Shown here in pieces: positions 9,753 to 18,478 of a DNA stretch of 64,000 nt (its first letter is position 1; each line of letters starts with the position of its first letter). Position numbers and translations under genes: made by a program. The stretch spans positions 1 through 64,000 of the forward strand of contig CAYHCF010000014.1 in the NCBI GenBank assembly GCA_964355075.1. Direction: 5' to 3'. Origin of the DNA: B1 sp964355075 (GTDB taxonomy: Bacteria > Bacteroidota > Bacteroidia > UKL13-3). Below the pieces are notes generated by a model, which was not told the DNA's origin, did not search any database, and worked only from the letters and a program-made list of their open reading frames with translations.

Positions 9753-9766
9753 CAGTTAACCTTTAA

Positions 9767-12727
9767 CTATAATTTTTTGTTCTTTTTATCGAAATCAATT
9801 ACAATAGGAGTTGCAATGCAAATGGATGAATAGGTTCCAAAGAAGATACCTACTAACAACGCAAAAGTAAATCCTTTAATAATTTCGCCTCCGAATATAA
9901 AGAGAACCAATGCAACCATAAATACAGTTAAAGAAGTAATAATGGTTCTGCTTATGGTAATATTCAACGCATCATTGATAACTTTTTCTTTGTTTGTTTC
10001 ATGGTGATGGGTTCCAAGAAATTCACGAATACGATCGAATACAACCACCGTATCGTTGATTGAGAAACCAATAATGGTTAATACAGCTGCAATAAAGGTT
10101 TGGTCAACCTCCATGGTAAATGGTAAAATGCCATCAAATATAGAATAGAAACCCAGCATCATTAAAACGTCATGTGCCAACGCAATGGTTGCACCTAATG
10201 CATATTGCCATTTACGGAATCGGATCAAAACGTATAATCCAATTCCCAATAAGGCAAAAATTGTTGCCCAAATGGATGCCACTTTGATATCGTTTGCAAT
10301 GGTTGGTCCAACTTTAGCCGAACTCATAACCTCTCCTTTCACTTTCATGGCAGCAAAACCCTCATTTATTTTGCCTTGGACGATCTCAGCGGCATTTTCG
10401 CTTTGATCGTCAATATGGTAGGTAGTGGTAATTTTATATTTATTGCCTGAACCAAATGTTTTTACTTCCGGTGGACTCAGTAAAGTTTTACCCAAACCAT
10501 CACGAATTTCTGTTGATGTAATAGGTTTATCAAATTGGATCACATAAGTCCAACCGCCTTTAAAATCAACACCAAGGGTAAATCCTTTGGTAAACATGGA
10601 AACCAATCCAAAGGCGATAATAGCCCCGGAAATCAAATAATATTTCCTGCGATTTCCAACAAAATCAATATTAATATTTTTAAAGGCTTTTTCAGTTCCT
10701 TTGGTAAAGTATTTAACAACGCCACCTTTTTCTAAACGCCACTCTGTAATAATCCGGGTAACCAAAACGGCAGTAAACATAGAGGAGATAATACCGATGA
10801 TTAAAGTAATGGCAAATCCTTGTACGGGTCCGGTTCCAAATACATACAGTGCAAAGCCGGCCAACAGGGTTGTTAAATTGGAGTCAATAATAGAGGAAGC
10901 CGCATGTTGGTATCCATCGGTAATGGCATTTTTCAGACTTCGGGCATTTTGTAGTTCTTCTTTGATACGTTCATTAATCAACACGTTGGCATCAACCGCC
11001 ATACCAATGGTTAAAACGATACCTGCAATACCCGGTAAGGTAAGGGCCGCCCCTAAACTCGCTAAAACGCCTATAATAAAGAACACATTGAGGAGTACAG
11101 CAAAATTGGCTATATATCCTGAGTTATTATAATAAAGAACCATGAACACCAAAATAACGATGGTTGCAACGATCATACTCCACATACCCTGACTAATCGC
11201 TTCAGCTCCCATGGTTGGGCCTACAACAGCCTCTTCAACGATACGGGTAGGAGCAGGTAGTTTACCACTTTTTAAAATATTTGCTAAATCGCCGGCTTCT
11301 TCATTTGTAAAGCTACCGGTAATTGAGGATCTTCCGTTTGGAATCTCGTTCTGAACATTTGGCGATGAATAGACAACCCCATCCAAAACAATTGCGATGG
11401 AATGGCCAACATTATTACGGGTTAAATTTTTCCAAACCTTGGCACCTTCTCCATTCATGTTCATGGAGATTTCAATATTTCCGGTGGGTGAAATGTCTCT
11501 GCGGGCATCCGTAACTTTATCTCCGGTTAAGGAGGCTGAACCATCACGGGAAGTTTTTAGTGCATGCAGAATTACACCCTGCTGATTTTCCCCAATACCC
11601 TTGTATTCCCAGGCAAACCGAATATTACTAGGCAAGGCCAGTCTTACTTCCGGCTTATCTAATAAGGCATTAATTTTTGCGGTATCTTTTACCAAAGCGG
11701 TTCCGCACGAAGAACCTTTTTCAACCAAGGTTCCTTTATCGTCCGCATAAGGTCGTAAATAGGCGAATAATGGATTTTCTTTTGCAAATTCTTCAGCTGT
11801 TTTTTCGGCTGTTTTTGTGGTGGTGTCTTTTTTTGCACTATCCGCTTTTGATTTTGTTGTAGAAGCCAAACCGGCTAAAGCACTTTTTGTTTGAGTGGTA
11901 TCCGCAGTGGTTTTAGAAACACTGGTGTCTCCATTTGTTTTTGTTAACGACAACGATTTCTTCAAAATATCATTGGCGCTATTAATATACTTAAAGGCTT
12001 CCGGGTTATCAAAAGTTTCATAAAACTCAAGTTTGGCCGACCCTTGTAACAACTTACGAACCCGGCCGGGATTGTCAACACCGGGTAATTCAACAAGAAT
12101 TCTTCCGCTTCCCTCCAATTTCTGAATATTGGGCTGAGTCACACCAAATTTATCAATACGTGCACGCAAAATCTGGAAAGAACGGTCAATGGCCTGATTC
12201 GATTCATCACGTACATATTTCAATATTTCTTCATTGGTTGAAGATAATTTAATACGGTCGCGGTTACTTGGGTTTACAAAAATTGCCGATAGCTTGCCAC
12301 TCGGAGAAACTTCGTTAAACGCTTCTCCAAAAAGGGTTACATAATCTTTCTGGCTTGTTTTTAAACGCTCACGGGCCAATTCAACAGCTTTGTTAAAATT
12401 GGCGTCCTGACTGTTGTTCGATAAGCCGCGCAATAAATCTGCTAACGAAACTTCCAGGGTTACGTTCATCCCTCCCTGTAAGTCAAGACCCAGATTTAAT
12501 TCGCGTTCTTTACATTGTAAATAGGTAAATTTTTTGATACCTAAAAAATTGTAAACCTGTAAACGTGATACCGAATCAAGGTAAATACGTTCTACTTTTT
12601 CATTGCCATTGGCAAATTCTTTTGCATCTTTTTCAATCAGGTAGGTTTTTAATGTAAACGATAACTGGAAAATACTTACCAGAATCAATGCGATTGCAAA
12701 AAATTTAACTGCTCCTTTACTTTTCAT
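9767..12727 (-). CDS. secDF: Protein translocase subunit SecDF (fused)
   Basis: A 986-residue fusion of SecD (residues ~1-660) and SecF (~670-986), the proton-driven accessory of SecYEG that pulls exported proteins across the inner membrane. It has TM1 at the N-terminus. The periplasmic P1 domain has the motif LGLDLQGGMNV (the SecD D1 box) and a Thr/Lys/Ser-rich low-complexity insert (about 265-310). The SecD membrane block contains GMAVDANVLINERIKEE, with the conserved Asp-Ala-Asn of the proton path. The SecF half has LGVDFKGG and FSINDTVVVFDRIRE. Fused SecDF is normal in Bacteroidota. This gene has a distant promoter and a long leader, and ends at a strong terminator, so it seems to be a single-gene unit. 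Confidence 0.97.
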   Translation of the reverse strand: MKSKGAVKFFAIALILVSIFQLSFTLKTYLIEKDAKEFANGNEKVERIYLDSVSRLQVYNFLGIKKFTYLQCKERELNLGLDLQGGMNVTLEVSLADLLRGLSNNSQDANFNKAVELARERLKTSQKDYVTLFGEAFNEVSPSGKLSAIFVNPSNRDRIKLSSTNEEILKYVRDESNQAIDRSFQILRARIDKFGVTQPNIQKLEGSGRILVELPGVDNPGRVRKLLQGSAKLEFYETFDNPEAFKYINSANDILKKSLSLTKTNGDTSVSKTTADTTQTKSALAGLASTTKSKADSAKKDTTTKTAEKTAEEFAKENPLFAYLRPYADDKGTLVEKGSSCGTALVKDTAKINALLDKPEVRLALPSNIRFAWEYKGIGENQQGVILHALKTSRDGSASLTGDKVTDARRDISPTGNIEISMNMNGEGAKVWKNLTRNNVGHSIAIVLDGVVYSSPNVQNEIPNGRSSITGSFTNEEAGDLANILKSGKLPAPTRIVEEAVVGPTMGAEAISQGMWSMIVATIVILVFMVLYYNNSGYIANFAVLLNVFFIIGVLASLGAALTLPGIAGIVLTIGMAVDANVLINERIKEELQNARSLKNAITDGYQHAASSIIDSNLTTLLAGFALYVFGTGPVQGFAITLIIGIISSMFTAVLVTRIITEWRLEKGGVVKYFTKGTEKAFKNINIDFVGNRRKYYLISGAIIAFGLVSMFTKGFTLGVDFKGGWTYVIQFDKPITSTEIRDGLGKTLLSPPEVKTFGSGNKYKITTTYHIDDQSENAAEIVQGKINEGFAAMKVKGEVMSSAKVGPTIANDIKVASIWATIFALLGIGLYVLIRFRKWQYALGATIALAHDVLMMLGFYSIFDGILPFTMEVDQTFIAAVLTIIGFSINDTVVVFDRIREFLGTHHHETNKEKVINDALNITISRTIITSLTVFMVALVLFIFGGEIIKGFTFALLVGIFFGTYSSICIATPIVIDFDKKNKKL

Positions 12728-12812
12728 TTTTTATATCTAATTTCAATTTATTATATTAACTCATTTCCTTCTTAATTCCGGTCTCGCCTCTGGCTTCTCG
12801 CAATCTCGTTTC

Positions 12813-12863
12813 CCTGTCATCCGGAGCTGAGCTTGCACTGAGCTAGCCGAAAGGAAGGGTCCC
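12813..12863. repeat. REP-like GC-rich palindromic repeat in the secDF leader
   Basis: A GC-rich patch in AT-rich DNA. It reads CTGTCATCCGGAGCTGAGC on the plus strand, then an imperfect palindrome (GAGCT...AGCTAGC), and ends GAAGGGTCCC. It matches the general form of the widespread intergenic elements that read CCTTCGGCT...GATGACAGG on the other strand. It lies between secDF and exbB in a 412-base gap (12728-13139) that otherwise holds two promoters and AT-rich DNA. Confidence 0.6.
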
Positions 12864-12948
12864 TTTTCAAAATCCCGCCGGCAAAATGGTTTTTTTATTT
12901 GGTTTGAACCCCATTTATTTGCGTTATTTTCAATTATTCAAAGGCTGG

Positions 12949-12980
12949 CAAATATAAGGGGTGAACAGCCTAAATACAAA
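12949..12980 (-). promoter_or_regulatory. Strong Bacteroidota-type promoter for secDF
   Basis: On the minus strand TTTG (12980-12977), 20 bases, then TATATTTG (12956-12949) matches TTTG-N19/20-TAnnTTTG exactly. Transcription would start near 12944, leaving a leader of about 215 bases before the secDF ATG at 12727. Confidence 0.6.
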
Positions 12981-13100
12981 AAACATTCAAAAAGTTGAAA
13001 TTCAATTAATTATGAAATATTTGCCCATTTTTTTTGAATAAGCAGGTTCAATTTATACAATCTGTGGGTAAATGAAAGTGTTAAATAATTCGGATAAACA

Positions 13101-13108
13101 TAGTTTCG
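13101..13108 (+). promoter_or_regulatory. Candidate -7 element for exbBD
   Basis: TAGTTTCG fits TAnn(T/C)T(T/C)G and lies 31 bases before the exbB ATG. No good -33 TTTG is visible at the right distance, so this is weak. Confidence 0.3.
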
Positions 13109-13139
13109 TTAACTCATTCGGGTCAAAATTTTTTACATC

Positions 13140-13760
13140 ATGGAAAATCAAGGGTTAAGTATATTTGATTTGTTAATCAAAGGCGGTGTGATCATGTTGC
13201 CAATTGGCATATTATCCATCATGAGCATATTTTTTATTTTTGAACGCTCAATTTATATTTATAATGCCTTTAAACTTGAAGAGAACTTCATGAATAATAT
13301 CAAAGATTTATTGGGGAAAGGCGATATCAAAGCAGCCAGAGCGTATTGTCAACGGTTAAATACCCCCATTAGCCGGGTGATTGAAAAAGGAGTGATTCGC
13401 ATCGGAAAACCGATCAAGGATATTGAGAGTGCTATGGAAAGTGTTGCCGGATTGGAAACGGATAAATTGGAAAGAAACATGGGCTTTTTGGGCTTAACTG
13501 CGGGAATAGCTCCTATGTTAGGATTTATTGGAACCATTGCTGGAATTATTAAAATTTTCTATGATATAGCCCAAAGCAACAATATCAGTATTGATGTAAT
13601 TGCAGGCGGATTATATGTGAAGATGATAACTTCGGGTGCAGGATTAATAGTAGGAGTACTTGCCTACACCGGATACCATATATTAAACACCCGAATTGAC
13701 CGGTTCAGTCACAAAATGCAGAGTACAGCAGTAGATTTTATTGATGTTTTAGAAAGTTAA
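13140..13760 (+). CDS. exbB: MotA/TolQ/ExbB family proton channel subunit
   Basis: A 206-residue inner-membrane protein with three hydrophobic helices (about 15-35, 115-140 and 155-180). Between TM1 and TM2 is a cytoplasmic loop containing GVIRIGKPIKDIESAMESV. The C-terminal half, with LGLTAGIAPMLGFIGTIAGII and the following TM3, is the ExbB/TolQ/MotA signature. With ExbD it forms the proton channel that energises TonB (or Tol) to drive outer-membrane transport. No tonB gene follows here; the partner gene exbD is 26 bases downstream, so the two form a two-gene operon. The ATG at 13140 is the first in-frame start, and its hydrophobic N-terminus fits. Confidence 0.9.
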   Translation: MENQGLSIFDLLIKGGVIMLPIGILSIMSIFFIFERSIYIYNAFKLEENFMNNIKDLLGKGDIKAARAYCQRLNTPISRVIEKGVIRIGKPIKDIESAMESVAGLETDKLERNMGFLGLTAGIAPMLGFIGTIAGIIKIFYDIAQSNNISIDVIAGGLYVKMITSGAGLIVGVLAYTGYHILNTRIDRFSHKMQSTAVDFIDVLES

Positions 13761-13786
13761 AATTAATTGAGCAAATATAAAAGGGA

Positions 13787-14188
13787 ATGAATTTTAGAAG
13801 AAAAAAAAGGTTTGATGCTGAGGTTGCCACTTCCTCCTTAAATGACATCATGTTTTTTTTATTGTTATTCTTTTTGATTATCTCCACGCTTGCCAATCCC
13901 AGTGTTATAAAAGTTTTGTTGCCAAAAGCCAAAAGCTCTCAAACCATTAACCGTGAACAGATTAATTTAACCATTAACAAAAGCAAAGAATATTTCCTCA
14001 ACGATAAACCCATTGTTCCTGCCAATCTGGAACAAGCCATAAAACTGGCCTCAGAAGGAAAACAAGATCCTTCCATTGTTTTAAGAATGGATGCGGAATT
14101 AACGATTCAGGATTTAGTAGATATTCTGGCAATAGGTACCAAAATGAAGGTGCGTATTGTAATGGCCACTCAGGCAATAAATGGTTAA
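13787..14188 (+). CDS. exbD: Biopolymer transport protein ExbD/TolR
   Basis: A 133-residue protein with a short basic cytoplasmic N-terminus (MNFRRKKRFDAEVATSSLND), one transmembrane helix starting at NDIMFFLLLFFLII that carries the conserved proton-path Asp, and a periplasmic domain of about 90 residues. It is the partner of the preceding ExbB. The start has a purine-rich AAGGG just upstream. Its stop overlaps the stop of udk, which is transcribed the other way: the two TAA codons share a TTAA palindrome at 14185-14188. Confidence 0.92.
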   Translation: MNFRRKKRFDAEVATSSLNDIMFFLLLFFLIISTLANPSVIKVLLPKAKSSQTINREQINLTINKSKEYFLNDKPIVPANLEQAIKLASEGKQDPSIVLRMDAELTIQDLVDILAIGTKMKVRIVMATQAING

Positions 14189-14829
14189 TTGGAACTGGCT
14201 AACTTTTTGGTTTCAACAATTTTTTCGAGATAAACAGAAACTAATTTTAAACTGTTTTCGAAGTTTGTATTGTTATTAATAATAATATCTGCTTTGGCCA
14301 TAAAGGGATGCAGAAATTTTGTGTAGGCAGGAATCACATGGTTTCTCCATTGGTATAAAACAAAATCTTTGCTGATATTTCTTTCGGCCATATCTCTTTT
14401 TATCCTCCTCTGTAAGGCAATGTCTTCATCTGTACTGATAAACAGCTTTAAATCAAACTGATTAAACAGGCGGCTGTGGGAAAAAACGAACAAGCCTTCA
14501 CAAACAATGATGGGCGCAGGTTTAAATGTGAGTAAGTTTCCTTTTTGATCCTCATGTTGAAACCGGTACTCGTGTCTTTGGATAGATTTTCCACTATTTA
14601 AAGCCGAAATATCATCGGCAAACGAATCTAAATCCACGCAATCGGGGAGGTCATAATTTATATGGCCATTTTCGTCGCGCTGGTGTTCATAGATTTGCTT
14701 GTAATAATTGTCTTGAGAAACAATACAAATATCATCAGAACCAAATCGCTCTTTCAAGCTATTTAAAAAAAGTGTTTTGCCACTGGCACTTCCGCCCGAT
14801 ATACCAACAAAGTATGGTTTGTATTCCAT
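14185..14829 (-). CDS. udk: Uridine kinase
   Basis: A 214-residue P-loop kinase of the uridine kinase/phosphoribulokinase family, which phosphorylates uridine and cytidine in pyrimidine salvage. The Walker A loop is GGSASGKT at residues 12-19. Family motifs include SQDNYYK after beta-2, INYDLPDCVD (substrate-binding region), the Walker B-like PIIVCEGLFVF, and RRIKRDMAERN in the lid. The length equals that of typical bacterial Udk. It is a single gene convergent with exbD. A possible -7 box TAAATTCG lies only eight bases before the ATG, so its mRNA may have a very short leader. Confidence 0.93.
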   Translation of the reverse strand: MEYKPYFVGISGGSASGKTLFLNSLKERFGSDDICIVSQDNYYKQIYEHQRDENGHINYDLPDCVDLDSFADDISALNSGKSIQRHEYRFQHEDQKGNLLTFKPAPIIVCEGLFVFSHSRLFNQFDLKLFISTDEDIALQRRIKRDMAERNISKDFVLYQWRNHVIPAYTKFLHPFMAKADIIINNNTNFENSLKLVSVYLEKIVETKKLASSN

Positions 14830-14837
14830 TGATGCAG

Positions 14838-14845
14838 CGAATTTA
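14838..14845 (-). promoter_or_regulatory. Candidate -7 element for udk
   Basis: On the minus strand TAAATTCG ends eight bases before the udk ATG. No TTTG sits at the usual 19-20 base distance; the nearest TTG is about 24 bases upstream. Confidence 0.3.
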
Positions 14846-14980
14846 CATTTTAATTTATTTTTTTATCTACAACTTGATATATGTAGTCAAAATATTTTAA
14901 TCACCATCCCTTTTAATACCTTAGTTATATTACTAAATAGTCTGCTTCTATTTAATTTTTTTGCAAGTGATCTTTTTGTA

Positions 14981-15070
14981 AACATAGATTTTTTGAATCC
15001 CGGGTTATATATTCTTCAAATTTCGAGAGAGAATTTCCTCTTTCATAAGAAACTGATGATTGTGCGATAG
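14981..15070 (+). pseudogene. Remnant of a T9SS C-terminal sorting domain
   Basis: In one frame ending at the TAG of 15068-15070 the translation reads LNPGLYILQISRENFLFHKK followed by LMIVR. This is the usual ending of a type A T9SS sorting domain: (L)xxGxYxLxI, then KKLxV. Upstream the same frame gives only hydrophobic AT-rich sequence without domain features or a signal peptide. I read it as the tail of a decayed secreted-protein gene. It sits in a 428-base gap (14830-15257) whose other contents are the tetR promoter/operator and AT-rich DNA. Confidence 0.45.
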
Positions 15071-15179
15071 ATCCGGTGTTTTTTTAGATAGCAACCGGAA
15101 AATATTTAGCTTGTAAAATCCTTAGGAAAGCTTTGGCACTTTCAAAAATAAACAGCTTGATTTTCATAAATTTACGAAA

Positions 15180-15236
15180 CAATGGAAACATAATGTATAA
15201 AAATAGTTTCCATTGTGTTTATAGTTTTTATCTTCG
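15180..15236 (+). promoter_or_regulatory. tetR operator palindrome overlapping the efflux operon promoter
   Basis: CAATGGAAAC (15180-15189) and GTTTCCATTG (15206-15215) are a perfect 10-base inverted repeat with a 16-base AT-rich spacer. A -7 box TATCTTCG (15229-15236) follows, 21 bases before the tetR ATG. The right arm covers the position expected for the -33 element. This geometry fits autorepression by the adjacent TetR protein. Confidence 0.65.
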
Positions 15237-15257
15237 CAGGCGCAAAAGGGGATAAAA

Positions 15258-15866
15258 ATGTCAGAAGATATTAAGAATAAAATTTTGGTGGGGTCAGAAT
15301 GCCTGTTCTTAAAATATGGTTTCAAAAGTATTACAATGGATGATATTGCCCGTGAGTTAGGAATATCTAAGAAAACATTATATCAATTTTTTGACGATAA
15401 AAATAGTTTAGTGGACCAAACGGTAATTCGTCATATCAGTCAGGAGGAGTGTGTTTGTAATGACCTTTTTAGCAAAATAGAGAATCCGATTGATTATATG
15501 TTACAGATTACCGATTCCTTTGGTGATATAAAAAAACAGATTAACCAGAGTGTATTATATGATTTAAAGAAATACTTCAAGGCTACCTGGGAAAAACTGA
15601 ATGACTTCAGAATCGGGTTTGTCTATAATCAGGTACTGCAGAATTTAATAAAAGGCAAAGAGCAGGGGTATTATATCAACAACCTGAATGAGAAGCTTGT
15701 TACAAAATTTTATATTCATCTGGTTGATTTTATGTTGAACCCGGATAATTATCAGGATGAAAACCTGGATTTCAAAACAGTACATAAAGAAATGGTAAAA
15801 TATCATTTACATGCTATTTGTACCGAAAAAGGCTTAAAATATTTAAGAAAAAAAATAACTGAATAA
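15258..15866 (+). CDS. TetR family transcriptional regulator of the efflux operon
   Basis: A 202-residue regulator. The N-terminal helix-turn-helix (about residues 8-55) shows LFLKYGFKSITMDDIARELG and SKKTLYQFFDDKNSL, which are the TetR signature. The C-terminal alpha-helical ligand domain is not recognisable to a known inducer class. It is the first gene of a four-gene operon with an outer-membrane factor, an RND adaptor and an RND pump. Its TAA is followed immediately by the ATG of the tolC-like gene, so translation is probably coupled. The perfect palindrome upstream is a candidate autoregulatory operator. It is likely to be a ligand-released repressor of the pump. Confidence 0.9.
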   Translation: MSEDIKNKILVGSECLFLKYGFKSITMDDIARELGISKKTLYQFFDDKNSLVDQTVIRHISQEECVCNDLFSKIENPIDYMLQITDSFGDIKKQINQSVLYDLKKYFKATWEKLNDFRIGFVYNQVLQNLIKGKEQGYYINNLNEKLVTKFYIHLVDFMLNPDNYQDENLDFKTVHKEMVKYHLHAICTEKGLKYLRKKITE

Positions 15867-17243
15867 ATGAATAAAGAAATAGATAAAAACAATATGAGAA
15901 ATGGCACAGGCATATTAATTGTAATTCTTCTGCTCTTGATTCAACCTGCTTTAGCCCAACAGGAACAGCAAAAGGCGTTTACTTTGAAAGAGGCTGTAGA
16001 TTTTGCAAAACGCAATAATTATACATTACAAAACAGCAAATTAGACAGGTTATCTTCTGAGAAAAAAGTGAATGAAATTCTTTCTATGGGCTTACCACAG
16101 GTTAATGGATCAGCTAACCTTATAAACAATGCGGTTGTTCCGGTTCAGGTGATGCCTAACTTTCTTAAATCGGCTTTAGGCTCAGGGCCTGATTACCTTT
16201 CTGTAAAATTTGGTAACCCATTTAGCAGCAATGTTACCCTGGCGGTAAATCAATTGATTTTTGACGGGACCTTTTTTATGGGATTAAAAGCCTCCAAAGA
16301 ATTTGTAAACCTTTCGAAGTTAAATATTGACCGAACAGAAATTGAAACGGAAGTGAATGTTTCAAAGGCTTATTATTTATGTCTTTTACTCAGTATTAAT
16401 GAAGACATGATGGAAAAAAACATTGAAAATCTTCAGAAAAGTAAAAATGACCTGAAGCAGGTATTCAAAAATGGATTTGTTGAAAAAATAGACTTCGACA
16501 GACTTTCTCTTCAGTTAAGTAACCTGCAATTGCAAAAGGAAAAAATCCATGATCAGAAACTGCTTGCTTTAATGGTTTTGAAACTTCAGATGGGAATGAA
16601 TGTGAATAGCCCCATTGAACTGACCGATAAGCTTGCTGATTTATACCAAAAATCGTCAATGGAAACCGTGGCAGATAAAATAGATTACTCAAAACGGATA
16701 GAGTATAAAATGTTACAACAACAACTGAGCCTGAACCACCTGGATAAGAAACGGTATAATATTGGTTATTTCCCTTCCCTGAATGCCTTTATGCAGATAC
16801 AGAGAAATTCTTTTGGAGAAAGTAATTTCAATGATTTATATAAAACATGGTATCCTGGAACCATGCTTGGAATAAATTTGGCTGTGCCGGTATTTGATGG
16901 ATTCAGAAAAAATGCGCAGGTTCAGCAAACAAAAATTAATATTTCAAAAAGCGAAAATGACATCAAAAATTTTGAAAATGTAATCGAGCAGCAGGTATTT
17001 CTGTCAAAGACCAATTATACCCGGTCAAAACAACAAATCGACATCCAGAAAAAGAATTATGAACTGGCACAGGAAATTTATACCAAATCAGAATTGAAAT
17101 ATAAAAATGGAGTGGGGTCAAGTTTGGAACTCACTACCGCACAAACTGACCTTGAAAATTCAAGAACTAATTATCTGGCTACTATTTACGAATTTTTTAT
17201 TGCCGAACTTGATTTGAAAAAGGCGGTAGGTAACTTTAAATAA
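15867..17243 (+). CDS. TolC-family outer-membrane efflux protein
   Basis: A 458-residue outer-membrane factor of the TolC family, the exit duct of the tripartite pump encoded with it. The N-terminus holds a signal peptide that ends near QPALAQ; the second ATG (15894, residue 10) gives a more standard signal peptide, so the true start may be there. Two OEP repeats follow, each with long alpha-helical coiled segments (around 150-240 and 350-450) and the motif FTLKEAVDFAKRNNYTLQ at the start of the mature protein. The tail LTTAQTDLENSRTNYLATI is typical of the family's last helix. The first ATG directly abuts the tetR stop. Confidence 0.92.
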   Translation: MNKEIDKNNMRNGTGILIVILLLLIQPALAQQEQQKAFTLKEAVDFAKRNNYTLQNSKLDRLSSEKKVNEILSMGLPQVNGSANLINNAVVPVQVMPNFLKSALGSGPDYLSVKFGNPFSSNVTLAVNQLIFDGTFFMGLKASKEFVNLSKLNIDRTEIETEVNVSKAYYLCLLLSINEDMMEKNIENLQKSKNDLKQVFKNGFVEKIDFDRLSLQLSNLQLQKEKIHDQKLLALMVLKLQMGMNVNSPIELTDKLADLYQKSSMETVADKIDYSKRIEYKMLQQQLSLNHLDKKRYNIGYFPSLNAFMQIQRNSFGESNFNDLYKTWYPGTMLGINLAVPVFDGFRKNAQVQQTKINISKSENDIKNFENVIEQQVFLSKTNYTRSKQQIDIQKKNYELAQEIYTKSELKYKNGVGSSLELTTAQTDLENSRTNYLATIYEFFIAELDLKKAVGNFK

Positions 17244-17279
17244 TTGCAAACAATCATCAACAAAAACAATACTTAAAAC

Positions 17280-18416
17280 ATGAAAAAAATATCAGGATTC
17301 ATCCTTGTTCTTACTACCCTACTATTGGTTGCAGCATGTGGTGGAGAAAATTCTTTGGAGAAAAAAAAGAGTAAAATCGAAAAACTCAAAACGCAACAGG
17401 CCGAAATTATCAGCCAGATTAAAACATTGGAAGATGAAATCTTTGCTTTAGGAGATTCGGGGAAATCAAATGAGCGATTCAAAATGGTTGCTGTTACTCC
17501 TGTAACAAAAACGCCATTCGAACATTATATTGATGTGCAGGGAAGAGTGGATGGAGACGAAAATACTACCATAAGTTCACGAGCAATGGGACCGGTTACC
17601 AAAGTATATGTCCATCCCGGAATGCAAGTTAAAGAAGGACAAATTTTAGCTGAGATTGATGCTGAAATTGTTAAACGGCAAATGGATGATTTGAAAGTTA
17701 ACTTAGGGTTTGTGACCGACGTATTCAACAAGCAAAAAGCCCTTTGGGAAAAGCAGGTAGGATCCGAAATTCAGTACCTGTCTGCCAAAAATAATAAAGA
17801 ATCTTTGGAGCAGAAAATGTCAACACTTAAAGAACAACTGGAAATGTATAAAATAAAATCTCCTATAACCGGTGCAATTGATGAAGTGTTTATCAAAATA
17901 GGTCAGAATGTGGCTCCGGGATTACCTTGTTTCAGGATCGTAAACTTTAGCCATTTAAAAGTTAAGGCTGATGTTGCCGAAACGTATGCACAGGCAATAA
18001 AGGAAGGTAGCGAGGTTATCATTCGGTTTCCGGATTTAAATAACCTGGAATTAAGATCATCAATAAGCTTTACGGCAAAAGTGATCAGTCAGATGAACCG
18101 TACATTTACTGTTGAATCTCAATTGCCTTCCGACAAGCAGTATATCCCAAATATGATTGCGGTATTAAGAATAATTGATTATAAACAAAACAACTCCGTA
18201 GTGGTTCCAATCAATACAGTTCAAAATTCAGAAGGACATAAATTTGTTTTTATCGCAGTAAATGAAAGTGGAAAATATTATGCCAAGAAACGGGATGTTA
18301 TTGTTGGAAAAACATACAATGAGAAAGCTGAAATTATTTCGGGATTGAGTGAGGCCGATTTGCTGATCACAACAGGTTACCAGGAGTTGAATGACAATGA
18401 AACCATAAAGTACTAA
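17280..18416 (+). CDS. RND efflux periplasmic adaptor lipoprotein (HlyD/MFP family)
   Basis: A 378-residue membrane-fusion lipoprotein that bridges the inner-membrane pump and the TolC-like duct. The lipobox LVAAC places the lipidated Cys at residue 20. A short Lys/Glu-rich coiled coil follows (about 25-57). Then come the barrel-sandwich halves (GPVTKVYVHPGMQVKEGQIL on one side, ITGAIDEVFIKIGQNVAPG on the other) flanking an alpha-hairpin (~120-175), a beta-barrel domain and a membrane-proximal domain ending GYQELNDNETIKY. It lies between the outer-membrane factor and the pump genes, 36 and 62 bases from them. The extra N-terminal coiled coil is common in Bacteroidota adaptors. Confidence 0.92.
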   Translation: MKKISGFILVLTTLLLVAACGGENSLEKKKSKIEKLKTQQAEIISQIKTLEDEIFALGDSGKSNERFKMVAVTPVTKTPFEHYIDVQGRVDGDENTTISSRAMGPVTKVYVHPGMQVKEGQILAEIDAEIVKRQMDDLKVNLGFVTDVFNKQKALWEKQVGSEIQYLSAKNNKESLEQKMSTLKEQLEMYKIKSPITGAIDEVFIKIGQNVAPGLPCFRIVNFSHLKVKADVAETYAQAIKEGSEVIIRFPDLNNLELRSSISFTAKVISQMNRTFTVESQLPSDKQYIPNMIAVLRIIDYKQNNSVVVPINTVQNSEGHKFVFIAVNESGKYYAKKRDVIVGKTYNEKAEIISGLSEADLLITTGYQELNDNETIKY

Positions 18417-18478
18417 ATATGCGTGAAATCAGCTATTACCGCTTCTGAATCAAATTTAAAACAAAAATCTATTAAGAA

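Noticed and set aside
10701..11132. 143-codon open frame antisense to secDF
   Set aside because: It lies wholly within a clear secDF on the other strand, has no domain features, and its length is explained by the codon bias of the real gene. Similar antisense frames at 37483-37737, 39453-39764 and 43511-43834 were rejected for the same reason.
12728..12948. Possible arrest peptide in the secDF leader
   Set aside because: The only small frames (15 and 19 codons) lack a signal sequence and arrest-like end, and one arises from the REP-like repeat.
14777..15070. 97-codon frame as an intact gene
   Set aside because: Its first part overlaps the start of udk and its translation is chance-like; only the last 30 codons resemble something (a T9SS tail), so it is listed as a remnant only.
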